Source: Thermoleophilaceae bacterium (GTDB taxonomy: Bacteria > Actinomycetota > Thermoleophilia > Solirubrobacterales > Thermoleophilaceae). From it: DNA of 64,000 nt. The DNA is taken from contig DASUWY010000034.1 in assembly GCA_036378175.1 (NCBI GenBank), positions 62,001-126,000 on the forward strand, read 5' to 3'. The position numbers and the translations under genes are program-made. Position 1 is the first letter of the stretch. Every line of letters starts with the position of its first letter. Shown piece after piece: positions 7,112 to 15,761 of the stretch. The notes under the pieces are model-generated. The model was given only the letters and a program-made list of their open reading frames with translations, had not been told where the DNA came from and ran no database searches.

Positions 7112-8458
7112 ATGAGCGGACCGCCTCCTGGCCCTAAGCTGCCCCGCCTCGTACAGACTGGGTTCTTCATCTTCGGTCCGCGCCGCTTCATCGCGCGCAT
7201 GCATCGCCGGTACGGGCCAATCGTCCGGCTCGGCACAGCGTTCGACCCGAACTTCGTGATGGTGTTCGACCCTGTGCTCGTGAAGGAGGTGTTTCGCGCG
7301 CCTCCCGATCGCCTGCGGGCGGGTGAGGCGAACGCGGTGCTCGGGCCCGCCCTCGGGATGCGCTCGGTGCTGCTCCTCGACGGCGACGAGCACCTGCGCC
7401 AGCGGCGGCTGATGCTGCCGGCCTTCCACGGTCAGCGCATGCGCGCGTACGAGGACGTGATGCGCGAGGCGGCGGACCGCGCGATCGACGCGTGGCCGCT
7501 CGACAGCGAGTTCGCGCTCCTGCCGTGGACGCAACAGCTCACGCTCGACGTGATCCTGCGTGCGGTGTTCGGCGTCGAGGAGGGACCGAAGCAGGACGAG
7601 CTGAAGCTGCGGCTGCGGGAGATGATCGAGCCGGTGGCCAACCGCTTCGGGCTTCTGATGATGGTCCTCATGCCGAAGCTCGGCAACAACTCCGCCGTGC
7701 GCCAGTTCGAGGAGCGGCGCCGGCTCGTGGACGAGCTGATCTACGACGAGATCGCCCGCCGTCGCGACGCGCCCGACCTCGAGGAGCGCGAGGACGTGTT
7801 CTCGATGCTTCTTCTCGCGCGCGACGAGAACGGGCGGCCGATGACCGACGAGGAGCTGCGTGACCAGCTCGTCACGCTGCTGGTGGCGGGGCATGAGACC
7901 ACCGCCACCGGCCTGGCGTGGGCGTTCGACCTCATCCTGCGGACGCCGCGCGTGCGCGCCGAGGTCGAGCGTGCGGTGGAAGCGGGCGATGACGCTTACA
8001 TCGACGCCGTCGCGAAGGAGGCGCTCCGCATCCGCCCGGTGATTCCCGGAGTGGGCCGCGTGGTGCGCGGCGGGCCATTCGAGCTCGGCGACTACACCCT
8101 GCGCGAAGGCACGGAGATCAACCCGTCCATCGCCGTGATCCACGCCCGCGGCGACTGCTTCCCCGGCCCGCGCGACTTCCGCCCCGAGCGCTTCCTGGAA
8201 GAGGACCCGCCGGACACCTACACCTGGATCCCCTTCGGCGGCGGCACGCGGCGCTGTCTCGGCGCGTCGTTCGCCCAGTTCGAGATGCGCGTGGTGATCC
8301 GCCGGGTGATGGAGCGGGCGCGGCTCGAGCCCGTGGGTTCAGAGCCGGAGAAGGTGGAGCGGCGAGGCATCACGATGGTCCCGAAGACCGGGACGCGTGT
8401 GGTGATGCGCGAGCGCCGCGCGGCGCCCGCTGCCGAGCCGGTGGCCGCTCAGCGCTGA
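7112..8458 (+). CDS. Cytochrome P450
   Basis: The 448-residue protein has all diagnostic P450 elements: the I-helix oxygen-activation motif AGHETT (about residues 259-264), the K-helix ExxR in KEALRIRP, PERF in DFRPERFLEE, and the heme-binding loop FGGGTRRCLGA with the axial cysteine at about residue 382. No membrane anchor is present, so it is a soluble bacterial class enzyme needing ferredoxin and a reductase, neither of which is encoded nearby. The substrate is unknown. It follows the ferric-reductase-like gene by 21 bp and may be co-transcribed. The last ten bases, TCAGCGCTGA, form a perfect palindrome shared with the stop of the convergent gene. Confidence 0.95.
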   Translation: MSGPPPGPKLPRLVQTGFFIFGPRRFIARMHRRYGPIVRLGTAFDPNFVMVFDPVLVKEVFRAPPDRLRAGEANAVLGPALGMRSVLLLDGDEHLRQRRLMLPAFHGQRMRAYEDVMREAADRAIDAWPLDSEFALLPWTQQLTLDVILRAVFGVEEGPKQDELKLRLREMIEPVANRFGLLMMVLMPKLGNNSAVRQFEERRRLVDELIYDEIARRRDAPDLEEREDVFSMLLLARDENGRPMTDEELRDQLVTLLVAGHETTATGLAWAFDLILRTPRVRAEVERAVEAGDDAYIDAVAKEALRIRPVIPGVGRVVRGGPFELGDYTLREGTEINPSIAVIHARGDCFPGPRDFRPERFLEEDPPDTYTWIPFGGGTRRCLGASFAQFEMRVVIRRVMERARLEPVGSEPEKVERRGITMVPKTGTRVVMRERRAAPAAEPVAAQR

Positions 8459-9624
8459 CCGACGAACGCCGGCGCCCTCGAGGTGACGTGCACGGAAGCG
8501 CGTCCGCTGCGGAAGCCGCTCTTCGTAGCGCGAGCCGTATAGCGGCCGGGCTTGCTCAGGCTCAGATGCACCGTTGCCGTGCCGAGATCGTTCGTCACCA
8601 CCCGGTGCCCGGCGAACGTGATCGCCACGCCTTTGATCGGGCCCTTCCCGCCGAGCTGCGCGAAGGTCACAACGAACTTGAAGCTCGTAGGTGTTCCCGT
8701 CCGCACATGTGAGGGCGACACCTTCAGCCTCAGCCTGATGACGCCCGCCGGCGCGAAGTTCACGAGCGCGCCCTTGCCCGGGCCGAAGGTCGGGTTCGTC
8801 ACCCCGAAGGCCGGCAGGACCATCGCGTGCAGGATTCCTCCGAGTCCGGTGAACGTGGCGAGCCCCTCAGGCTCGCCGCGGTAGTCGCGTTCGAGCTCGA
8901 GCTGTCGCTGGCCGGTGGCGGTGTCCACGGACCAGATCTGGAGCTGGTGGTTGCCGACGTTGCTGGCGAGGAACAGGCGGCCGTTGTAAAAGGTCGCGCC
9001 CGTGATGCCGTTGGGCGGCGCTGCGCCGGCGAGGCGCACCGCGGGCCTCAGCAGCGGCCCGCCCGGCGCAGCATTCGCCGGGCTGACGTCCGCCGCGTTG
9101 TAGGCGAGCAGATCGTTGCCCGCCGAGGTCCAGAGGAGCCTCCCGTCGGGCGAGCTCTCCACCCACATGGCCTTCGGGATGTCGGCCGGATCGAGCTTCA
9201 CGTAATAGCGCCAGTGCAGAGTGGCCGGATCGGCCACGCCGAACGCGCCGGTGCCGCAGGTGTTGCCGCCGTTCGGGCCGCCTGGCGTGAAGCACTCGAG
9301 CGGCAGGAGCACGCGGCCGCCCTCGCCCGGATCGAAGCTCAGGTCGCCGATGTGGTTGTAGCCGTCGCGACTCGTCACATCCGCGGGGATCACGGGCGTG
9401 GCACCAGCGGTCTGCTTGAGCTGCCTGTCCGTCTTGAAGAGCCCGTTGAAGCTGAGCAGCGTGCCGTCGAAAAAGAGCGCGCCGCTCGGGTCGATCGTGA
9501 TGCCCTGGTTGTAGCTCTCTGGGAAGCGGGACACGCTCGTGTCCACCCAGCCGGCGGAAGCGCTCGTAGCGCCGACACAGGTGATCAGCGCGCAGGCCAG
9601 TGCGGCGGCGAGTCCCCTCCTCAC
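8449..9624 (-). CDS. Secreted hypothetical protein, beta-propeller-like with C-terminal Ig-like domain
   Basis: From the GTG at 9624 the protein has 391 residues with a clear signal peptide (VRRGLAAALACALITCVGATSASA). The mature part has repeated strand patterns such as FPESYNQGITIDPSGALFF, MWVESSPDGRLLWTSAGNDLLAY, NGITGATFYNGRLFLASN and LQIWSVDTATGQ, typical of six- or seven-bladed propellers. The last about 90 residues (VIRLRLKVSPSHVRTGTPTSFKF onward) resemble an Ig-like or surface-adhesion domain common in Solirubrobacter-like secreted proteins. The gene overlaps the P450 by 10 bp, end to end. Function unknown. The start is uncertain, because the purine-rich GATGAGGGG directly abuts the GTG. 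Confidence 0.65.
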   Translation of the reverse strand: MRRGLAAALACALITCVGATSASAGWVDTSVSRFPESYNQGITIDPSGALFFDGTLLSFNGLFKTDRQLKQTAGATPVIPADVTSRDGYNHIGDLSFDPGEGGRVLLPLECFTPGGPNGGNTCGTGAFGVADPATLHWRYYVKLDPADIPKAMWVESSPDGRLLWTSAGNDLLAYNAADVSPANAAPGGPLLRPAVRLAGAAPPNGITGATFYNGRLFLASNVGNHQLQIWSVDTATGQRQLELERDYRGEPEGLATFTGLGGILHAMVLPAFGVTNPTFGPGKGALVNFAPAGVIRLRLKVSPSHVRTGTPTSFKFVVTFAQLGGKGPIKGVAITFAGHRVVTNDLGTATVHLSLSKPGRYTARATKSGFRSGRASVHVTSRAPAFVGQR

Positions 9625-9682
9625 CCCCTCATCGTACGCGGTGGCGGAAGGGGACGGCCGTAGCCGCCCCCTCGCCTGCCCG

Positions 9683-11273
9683 CTACTTGACCTTGATCCT
9701 CTTGGTGACGGTGGTGATGACGCCGTCGTTGTTGATTGCAACCACGCTGAGCTTCAGGTTCGCCTTCCTGCCGATCGCCCTCTTCGTGCGGCGGTTCAGC
9801 TTCAGCGTGACCTTGACCTTGTGGCCGCTCGACTTGAGAGACCTCGCCGCGAGAACGACGTCGCCGACCTTGGCCACGTGGCCACCGCGGTAGGTGCCGG
9901 TGAGCTGCGCGTTGTAGACCACCGCCTCGTTGGCGCTGAGCGTGAAGCTCACACCGTGCTTGAGGAACGACGCTCGCCTGACCGAGGTCTTGATCGAGCC
10001 AAACCTCACCTTCGCCGGGGCCAGCCTCGGCTTCGGGGCGCCCGGGACCGTGATCGTTTGCACCGGCAACGTCGCCGTGAACACGTTGTTGGTCTCGCAC
10101 TCGGACACCTGGTCGATGTTGTCGGTGGTGGCGGTGTCGTTGCCCGCGTCGCACTCGACCACATCCGGTGCGTTGTCACGCGCCTGGATGTTGTCATTGC
10201 CGCTGTCGCCCACCAGGAAGTCCGACCCGCCGCCGCCGTCGATGGTGTCGTTGCCGGACTCGCCGTCCAGTTCGTTGAAGCCGGCGCTGCCTGTGAGCGT
10301 GTCATTACCGCTGGTGCCGTACACGCCCTCCACATCGGAGTGGACGTTGTCAGCGGCGGTGCCGGCGCCGTCCAGGCCCGGCCCGTCCTGACCCGTCATG
10401 CCGTCGTTTGCCAGGTCGTCGAGCGAGACGTTGACGCTCGGATCCCCTGACCCCGTCCACGGCTCATCCCAGTAGTAGACGACGTCGAAGTCGGCGCCAC
10501 CGTGGATGTTGTCGGCTCCCGGGTCGTACCCGAACTCGTCCTGGCCGCCGTTGCCGTTCTCGGTGTCATTCCCCGCGTCGCCCTCGATGTAGTCGGGTCC
10601 GCTGCCCCCGTTCAGCGTGTCGTTGCCCTCTCCGCCGTACAGCTCGGTGCAATCAAAGCTGCAGTCGGACGGCACGTTGTTCGTCGCGGTGAGTGTGTCG
10701 TTCTGAGCGGTACCGTCGATCTCCTCGACGTCCGTCCCGATGTTGTCGCTCTCGCCCGCCTCACCGTCGTTCGCCACGCCGTCGGCACTCACGTTCACCG
10801 GCCCGGCCATGTCGGCGTAGGTGACCCAGTCGTAATCGTCGCCGCCGTTGAAGGTGTCCTGCTCGGGGCCGGCGTACATGCTGTCGTTGCCCGCACCGCC
10901 GTTTGAACGTGAGCGGGAAGCCGGCCGGTGCGTTGGCGGTGTACACCCGGTCGCTGCCGGCGTTGCCGTTCGCGACGATCCCGTTCAGCGGGTCCGTTGC
11001 ATCGGCAGTGCACCGAACGTCGGTGCCGTTGTAGGCGGCGCAGATACCGCTGCCCGGCGGATCGATCGTGCCGCCGTATGAGTCATGGAACGTGATCTGC
11101 GGATATCCGCTCGAGGTGGCGAACGTCACCTCGAAGTTGTTGTCGTTCGAGTCGCCATTGACCGTCACGGCGCCGCTCGAGTTCGAGTACGTGACGGAGC
11201 TGTTCGCGAGCGCGGCCGCCGGTGCCACGCCGAGCGCCGCGGCCGCGAGCGCGGCGATCACTGCAGCTTTCAT
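9683..11273 (-). pseudogene. RTX-like Ca2+-binding repeat protein, interrupted by a frameshift
   Basis: The reading starts at an ATG (11273) with a good Shine-Dalgarno (AAAGGA) and a signal peptide (KAAVIAALAAAALGVAPAAALA). It runs as a secreted repeat protein to about 10904, then the frame breaks at an AAA run (TTT on the given strand, 10902-10904). Removing one base restores NGGAGNDSMYAGPEQDTFNGG and the downstream frame, which continues to 9683. That part has degenerate nonapeptide RTX motifs (GGEGNDTLNGGSGPDYIEGDAGND, GTSGNDTLTG) and ends in a basic beta domain (KTSVRRASFLKHGVSFTLSANEA). Either the gene is broken or the base is a sequencing error; programmed shifting is less likely. Confidence 0.8.
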
Positions 11274-11365
11274 TTGCGGAGTCCTTTCGAGGGTGGGCCT
11301 GCCCTCGACCCTAAGCCGACATTGGGCCGACGCGCCAACCCGCACGTCAGCGAGATGACCGCTCA

Positions 11366-11458
11366 CGGAGCGGCGAAGGAATCGAACCTTCCAAGCGGAG
11401 GGCTGCTCCGCCCTGCCGGTTTTGAAGACCGGATGGGCCACCAGGCCCATGCCACTCC
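11366..11458 (-). tRNA. selC: tRNA-Sec (UCA anticodon), selenocysteine tRNA
   Basis: On the minus strand the sequence folds into the bacterial selenocysteine tRNA. It has an 8-bp acceptor stem (GGAGTGGC with GCCGCTCC), a 6-7 bp D stem (TGGGCC-TGGT-GGCCCA), the anticodon arm CCGGT-CTTCAAA-ACCGG with anticodon TCA, a long variable arm (GCGGAG-CAGCC-CTCCGC) and a 5-bp T stem (GAAGG-TTCGATT-CCTTC). The 8+5 geometry and extended D stem separate it from tRNA-Ser and from ordinary suppressors. CCA is not encoded. It reads UGA as selenocysteine with SelB. No selA, selB or selD gene is in the window. Confidence 0.95.
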
Positions 11459-11465
11459 GCGGGGC

Positions 11466-11471
11466 AGTGTA
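11466..11471 (-). promoter_or_regulatory. Candidate -10 element for selC
   Basis: On the minus strand TACACT lies 7 bp upstream of the first base of tRNA-Sec, so transcription would begin about at the mature 5' end. A -35 element is not convincing (TGGCAA at a 19-bp spacing is the best). Confidence 0.4.
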
Positions 11472-11531
11472 GAGCGGGGTACCGAGCGGCTTGCCACCGC
11501 GGGCGAGCCGTACTAGCGTCGGAGCGGCGGG

Positions 11532-12452
11532 ATGAACGTGACTCGCTTCGCACCCGTTGGCCGCGCTGCTGTGTGCGGGGTCGTGGCGGCGCTCGCGCCG
11601 GTGGTCGCCGGGTGTGCAGGGAGCTCCAGCGCCGGCCACGCCGCCGCGGCCACCACCTCCACGGTGGCTCAACGCCCGCGGCCGCACCGTCACGCACGGC
11701 GCCGCGGCCACCACCACCGCCACCATCGATCCCGCACTGCCACGTCGCGGCCCCTGGCGGGTTTTTGTCCCGCGTCCTCGCATGTGCTCGACGGCGTCTA
11801 CCACCCAGAGCGACTCACGGTGCTGTCTCCCTGCCGAGAGGCCGCCGGCGTGGTCGAGATCGTGCGCACCGAGGAAGACGGGGACTCCCACTTCGACATC
11901 CGTCTCGACCCGGCGTATCGCTCAATGCTCGCGCCCGGCAATGCCGCGCAGAACGGGGATCTGGTGGTGGAGTACATGCCACGCGACCACGGACACCTGT
12001 ATACGCCACAGGTTGGAGAGCACATCACCCTGGTGGGGGCTTGGGTGGACGACACCGACCACTCGTGGAACGAACTGCATCCGGTGTGGGCGGCGCGAAT
12101 CGGCAGCGGCGACTGGCAACGCAGTGGCCCGCAATACGGGGGCAGTCCGGCCCAGGCGCGTTCCTACGACGCCATCAGCAGCTGCAGGACCGCCGCGGGG
12201 AGCGGGTGCCAGGGCTACGCGAACGGCGGCTCGGGCGGCTTGCCGCGAACGTCATCCGGCAGTTCATCGAACGGCAGCACGCATTGCGATCCGAACTACG
12301 CCGGCAGGTGCCTTGACCCGAACGCCTACGACTACGACTGCGCCGGCGGCTCCGGCGACGGGCCCAAGTACGTACAAGGCCCCGTCCGCGTGGTCGGCAA
12401 TGACCACTACCACCTCGACGCCAACGGCGACGGAATCGCCTGCGCGGGCTGA
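11532..12452 (+). CDS. Lipoprotein with C-terminal excalibur-like Ca2+-binding motif
   Basis: The 306-residue protein has a lipoprotein signal (PVVAGC, Cys near residue 28) and a His/Arg-rich linker (HRHARRRGHHHRHHR). A middle domain follows (about residues 75-200; GVVEIVRTEEDGDSHFDIRLDP and HITLVGAWVDDTDHSWNELHPVW). The C-terminus is CDPNYAGRCLDP...HYHLDANGDGIACAG, closely resembling excalibur repeats (DxDxDGxxCE) that bind calcium at the cell surface. The middle block resembles domains in secreted actinobacterial proteins of unknown function. It is exported and lipid-anchored (inference from the lipobox). It is monocistronic, downstream of selC on the other strand. Confidence 0.75.
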   Translation: MNVTRFAPVGRAAVCGVVAALAPVVAGCAGSSSAGHAAAATTSTVAQRPRPHRHARRRGHHHRHHRSRTATSRPLAGFCPASSHVLDGVYHPERLTVLSPCREAAGVVEIVRTEEDGDSHFDIRLDPAYRSMLAPGNAAQNGDLVVEYMPRDHGHLYTPQVGEHITLVGAWVDDTDHSWNELHPVWAARIGSGDWQRSGPQYGGSPAQARSYDAISSCRTAAGSGCQGYANGGSGGLPRTSSGSSSNGSTHCDPNYAGRCLDPNAYDYDCAGGSGDGPKYVQGPVRVVGNDHYHLDANGDGIACAG

Positions 12453-12893
12453 TCAGCCCAGCAGCTTGCGAAACGCCTTGCCCATGTCCCGCATTCCGAA
12501 CGCCCCGTAGAAGCGGTGCGCCTCCACGCGGTGATGGGCGGACTCGAGCGACAGCGCCCAGCATCCGCGCTCGATCGCGCGCTGCTCGGCGTGCTCCAGC
12601 AGCGCCTTGCCGATCCCGCTGCGCCGCAGCTTCTCGCTCACGATCAGGTCCGGCACCCAGGCCTCCGGCGTGGTGTAGTTGAGGCGCTTGCGGAAGTGGA
12701 GCGAGCAGAAGCCGACGATCGCGCCCTCGTGGTCTTCGGCCACGAGGTGGTCGGCGCCCGGGTCCGACACCTGCGCCGCGTAGATCTCGCGGCAGCGGTC
12801 GCGCGTGGCGTCGGTCACCTCCTGGCGCCCGAGCGATTCGAGCAGCAGGGTGACCGCGTCGAAATCGCGCGGCTCGGCGCTGCGCACCTTCAT
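12453..12893 (-). CDS. GNAT-family N-acetyltransferase
   Basis: The 146-residue protein shows the GNAT fold in order: KVRSAEPRDFDAVTLLL, DHLVAEDHEGAIVGFCSLHF, PDLIVSEKLRRSGIGKALLEHAEQRA with the acetyl-CoA pyrophosphate loop R-R-S-G-I-G-K, and a C-terminal AHRFYGAFGMRDMGKAF block. It acetylates an amine of an unknown substrate using acetyl-CoA. Its ATG overlaps the stop of the upstream YhaM-like gene (ATGA), so the two are co-translated. The substrate cannot be inferred. Confidence 0.88.
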   Translation of the reverse strand: MKVRSAEPRDFDAVTLLLESLGRQEVTDATRDRCREIYAAQVSDPGADHLVAEDHEGAIVGFCSLHFRKRLNYTTPEAWVPDLIVSEKLRRSGIGKALLEHAEQRAIERGCWALSLESAHHRVEAHRFYGAFGMRDMGKAFRKLLG

Positions 12894-13729
12894 GCCGTGG
12901 CGAGGCCGTGCTCGAGCGCGCCCTTCACGCCGGCGTCGAGCGCATTCAACCTGTAGAGGGCGAGCGCCTCCGGCGAGCCGAAGCGGCGCGTGGGCACCCC
13001 GTCCGCACCGTGGTGCGTGAGGATGCAGTGGGTGAGCGCGAGCAGCGTGTGGGCCGGGAAGCCCTCCACACGCGACGCAAGCTCGGCGACGATCTGCTGC
13101 CCGAGCGCGAGATGCCCCACGAGCCGCCCCTCCTCGCTCAACGCGATCTCCGCACCAAGCTCGAACTCTCGCGTCTTGCCGATGTCATGGACGATCGCGG
13201 CGGTGATCAGGAGATCCGAGTTGAGCCGCGGATGCAGCACGCAGGTCTCCTGCGCCAGGGTCGCGACCGCAACGGTGTGCTCGAGCAGACCACCGAGGTA
13301 CGCGTGGTGGCCGCCGCGCGTACAGGGACCCAGCCGCATCTGCCCCCTCAGCGTGGCATCGCCAAGCAACTCCGCCAGCAGCCCTCTGCAACTCTGGTCG
13401 TAGACCTCGCGCGCGAGATGCTCGAGGAAGCCGTCGAGCTCATCCAGATCGCGGTAGGCGCTCGGCAGGAACTCCGCTGGGTCGAGCCCCTCCGAATCCG
13501 CGCGCCGGATCGCCCGTAGCTCGAGCTGCAGCTCGCCCCGGAAGCGCTCCACCCGGCCGCTCACCCACACGAGCTCGCCGCGCTCGAACTGGCCCGCCAG
13601 GAAGTCCGCCTCACGGAAAGCCCGCGCGGGGATCGTGCCGGTGCGGTCGCGCAGCTCGAGCGACAGGTAGCCGCTGCCGTTGCGCGCCGTGAGCCGCTCC
13701 TTGCGTGTACAGGCGAACACGCCCTCCAC
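12890..13729 (-). CDS. YhaM-like 3'-5' exoribonuclease (OB fold plus HD domain)
   Basis: From the GTG at 13729 the protein has 279 residues. Residues 1-75 form an OB-fold nucleic-acid-binding domain (YLSLELRDRTGTIPARAF, GELVWVSGRVERFRGELQLEL). Residues 110-270 form an HD phosphohydrolase domain with HHAYLGGLLEHTVAVA, the HD pair in ITAAIVHDIGKT, and H residues in LTHCILTHHG. This arrangement matches YhaM/CBF1-type 3'-5' exoribonucleases. The open frame continues upstream of the GTG as SIAELRPGAEVEGVFACTRKE, which fits the usual family N-terminus. No ATG, GTG or TTG lies there, so the true start may be a rare codon (ATC at 13756 or 13780). Confidence 0.82.
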   Translation of the reverse strand: MEGVFACTRKERLTARNGSGYLSLELRDRTGTIPARAFREADFLAGQFERGELVWVSGRVERFRGELQLELRAIRRADSEGLDPAEFLPSAYRDLDELDGFLEHLAREVYDQSCRGLLAELLGDATLRGQMRLGPCTRGGHHAYLGGLLEHTVAVATLAQETCVLHPRLNSDLLITAAIVHDIGKTREFELGAEIALSEEGRLVGHLALGQQIVAELASRVEGFPAHTLLALTHCILTHHGADGVPTRRFGSPEALALYRLNALDAGVKGALEHGLATA

Positions 13730-13848
13730 CTCCGCCCCCGGGCGCAGCTCGGCGATCGATGTGCGAACGCTCGCTTCGATACCTCAATACTGGGTACCCG
13801 GTCGGACGCTCGCCCGAGCCGCGAGCGCTCCGCTACGGTGAGTGGTGG

Positions 13849-14724
13849 ATGGAGCCGCTGATCTGGACCGACAAGCCCGAGCTGCGCGACCCCGTGCTGG
13901 TGGCCGCGTTCAAGGGCTGGAACGACGCCGGCGAATCCGCCACGGCGGCGGTCGGCTTCCTCGTGGAGAGCTTCGACGCGACCGAGGTCGCGCGCATCGA
14001 CCCTGAGGACTTCTTCGACTTCACGGCCGTCCGGCCAACCGTGCGTCTGACGGAGGGAGAGAGCCGCGCGATCGACTGGCCGGCCACGGTGATCACGGCG
14101 GCTCACATTCCGGCCGCGGAGCGTGACCTCGTGTTCATTCAGGGCGTGGAGCCGTCGCTGAGGTGGCGCACCTTCACCGGCGCGATCGCCGACGCTGCAA
14201 GCCAGCTCGGCGTGAAGCTCGTGCTCACGCTGGGCGCGCTGCTCGCCGACGTGCCTCACTCGCGCGCGGTGAACGTGTCGGGCCTCGCGTCCGACCAGGC
14301 GCTGATCGATCGGCTGGGCCTCGAGCGAACCACCTACGAAGGGCCCACCGGCATCGTCGGCGTGCTCCACGACGCCTGCCAGCGCGCGAGCCTCCCGTCC
14401 GCGAGCCTGTGGGCTGCAGTGCCTCATTACGTCGCGGCCGCGCCCAATCCGAAGGCCGCACTGGCGCTCGTGCGGCGCTTCGAGGGCATCGCCGGCGTGG
14501 CGGTGGACGGCAGCGCGCTCGAGGAGGCAAGCGAGGACTACGAGCGCCAGGTGAACGCAGCCGTGGCGAGCGATCCGGACGTTAAGGCGTTCGTCGAGAA
14601 GCTCGAGGAGACGATGGACGAGGCTGGTGAGCCCCCGCCGTTCGGCGAGAACCTCCCCTCCGCCGACGCGATCGCGCGCGACTTCCAGCGCTTCCTGCGC
14701 CAGCAACGCCCGGACGAATCCTGA
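13849..14724 (+). CDS. PAC2-family protein (proteasome assembly chaperone-like)
   Basis: The 291-residue protein belongs to the PAC2/DUF75 family: PVLVAAFKGWNDAGESATAAVGFL near the N-terminus, LVFIQGVEPSLRWRTFTGAI, LVLTLGALLADVPHSRAVNVSG, GPTGIVGVLHDAC and ASLWAAVPHYVAAAPNPKAALAL. Bacterial members are common in actinobacteria that may carry proteasomes and are named after the eukaryotic assembly chaperone; their role is not settled. I chose the ATG at 13849 because the preceding 48 codons are low-complexity Pro/Arg sequence overlapping the divergent gene's leader. A hairpin CTCGG/CCGAG follows the stop at about 14727-14744. Confidence 0.85.
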   Translation: MEPLIWTDKPELRDPVLVAAFKGWNDAGESATAAVGFLVESFDATEVARIDPEDFFDFTAVRPTVRLTEGESRAIDWPATVITAAHIPAAERDLVFIQGVEPSLRWRTFTGAIADAASQLGVKLVLTLGALLADVPHSRAVNVSGLASDQALIDRLGLERTTYEGPTGIVGVLHDACQRASLPSASLWAAVPHYVAAAPNPKAALALVRRFEGIAGVAVDGSALEEASEDYERQVNAAVASDPDVKAFVEKLEETMDEAGEPPPFGENLPSADAIARDFQRFLRQQRPDES

Positions 14725-14768
14725 CGCCTCGGACTTAAGCCCGAGCACATAAGCACCGACAAAGAGGT

Positions 14769-15761
14769 ATGGCCGACCGTTTGGTGTCGGAGCTGGCCCA
14801 TCTTTGCGCGAGTCGCTTCGTGAGTCTCGGGGATGCCGTCCGGTCCCTGGTCACGTTCCTCGAGGAGACGCTCCCGTCCGGCCGCGTGATCTTCGGTGAG
14901 CTCAACTACAACACCGACGAGTACCGCGTGCTCGATGCTCTGGGCGAGGGCGTGGACGCGCTCTCCGCGGGTGTGCGAATGCCGCTGCGCGAGTCGTTCT
15001 GCATCCACATGGCCAACGACGCCGCGCCCGCGCTGACCGGCACGGCTTCCACGGACCCCGTGTACCGGACGCTCGAGCTGTGCGCCTCGGCCGGCATCGA
15101 GAGCTACGTGGCGGCGCCGCTCGAGCTTGCGGACGGCAGCCGCGTGGCGAGCGTGTGCGCGATGAGCAGCGCGAAGAACCAGTACAACGAGGACCACCGC
15201 GAGCTCTTCACGATCGCGGCGCGGCTGCTCGCCTACGAGTGGGAGTACGTGACACGCGAGGGCGAGCTGCGGCGGCTGTCGCAGCTTCAGCGCGACGCGA
15301 CGAGCGACCCGCTCACGGGACTTCAGCTGCGCGAGCCCTTCCTCGACAAGCTCGACCGCGAATGGCACCTCACCGAGCGCGGCATCACCGAGTCGTATTT
15401 GCTTGCCGTGCAGCCGGTGGGCATCGAAGCGGTGCGAACCACGAGCGGCGACGCCGTGGCCGACCTCCTGCTCAAGAACTGCGCCGAGGTGATCTCCGCC
15501 GCCGTGCGCCGCAGCGACATCGCGGGGCGGGTGGGCGAGGACGTGTTCGGCGTGATCCTCGTGGGCTGCAAGGGCATCGAGGGCGCGCTCGCGTTCCGCT
15601 CGCGGCTCGAGGCGTCGTTCGAGCGCGCGATGAGCCAGCGGCCCGAAGAGGTCTATCTGATCGCCGGCATCGAGAAGCTCGGCGAGGCCGACTCGCCCAG
15701 AGAGGCGCTCCAACGCGCCGAGGAAGCCCTCGGACCCGAACCAGTAGGGGCGGCCGGATGA
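14769..15761 (+). CDS. GAF domain protein with degenerate GGDEF domain
   Basis: The 330-residue protein has an N-terminal GAF-like sensor (about 10-160; SGRVIFGELNYNTDEYRVL, RESFCIHMAND, VAAPLELADGSRVASVCAMS). A C-terminal diguanylate-cyclase-like domain (about 175-320) begins with the typical DPLTGLQLREPFLDKLDRE. The active-site GG(D/E)EF is replaced by GEDVF in AGRVGEDVFGVILVG. So diguanylate cyclase activity is doubtful, and a GTP- or c-di-GMP-sensing role is more likely (inference). The stop overlaps the ATG of the MshEN-coiled-coil gene (ATGA), a strong hint that the two proteins work together. The protein is soluble; no transmembrane segment is visible. Confidence 0.8.
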   Translation: MADRLVSELAHLCASRFVSLGDAVRSLVTFLEETLPSGRVIFGELNYNTDEYRVLDALGEGVDALSAGVRMPLRESFCIHMANDAAPALTGTASTDPVYRTLELCASAGIESYVAAPLELADGSRVASVCAMSSAKNQYNEDHRELFTIAARLLAYEWEYVTREGELRRLSQLQRDATSDPLTGLQLREPFLDKLDREWHLTERGITESYLLAVQPVGIEAVRTTSGDAVADLLLKNCAEVISAAVRRSDIAGRVGEDVFGVILVGCKGIEGALAFRSRLEASFERAMSQRPEEVYLIAGIEKLGEADSPREALQRAEEALGPEPVGAAG

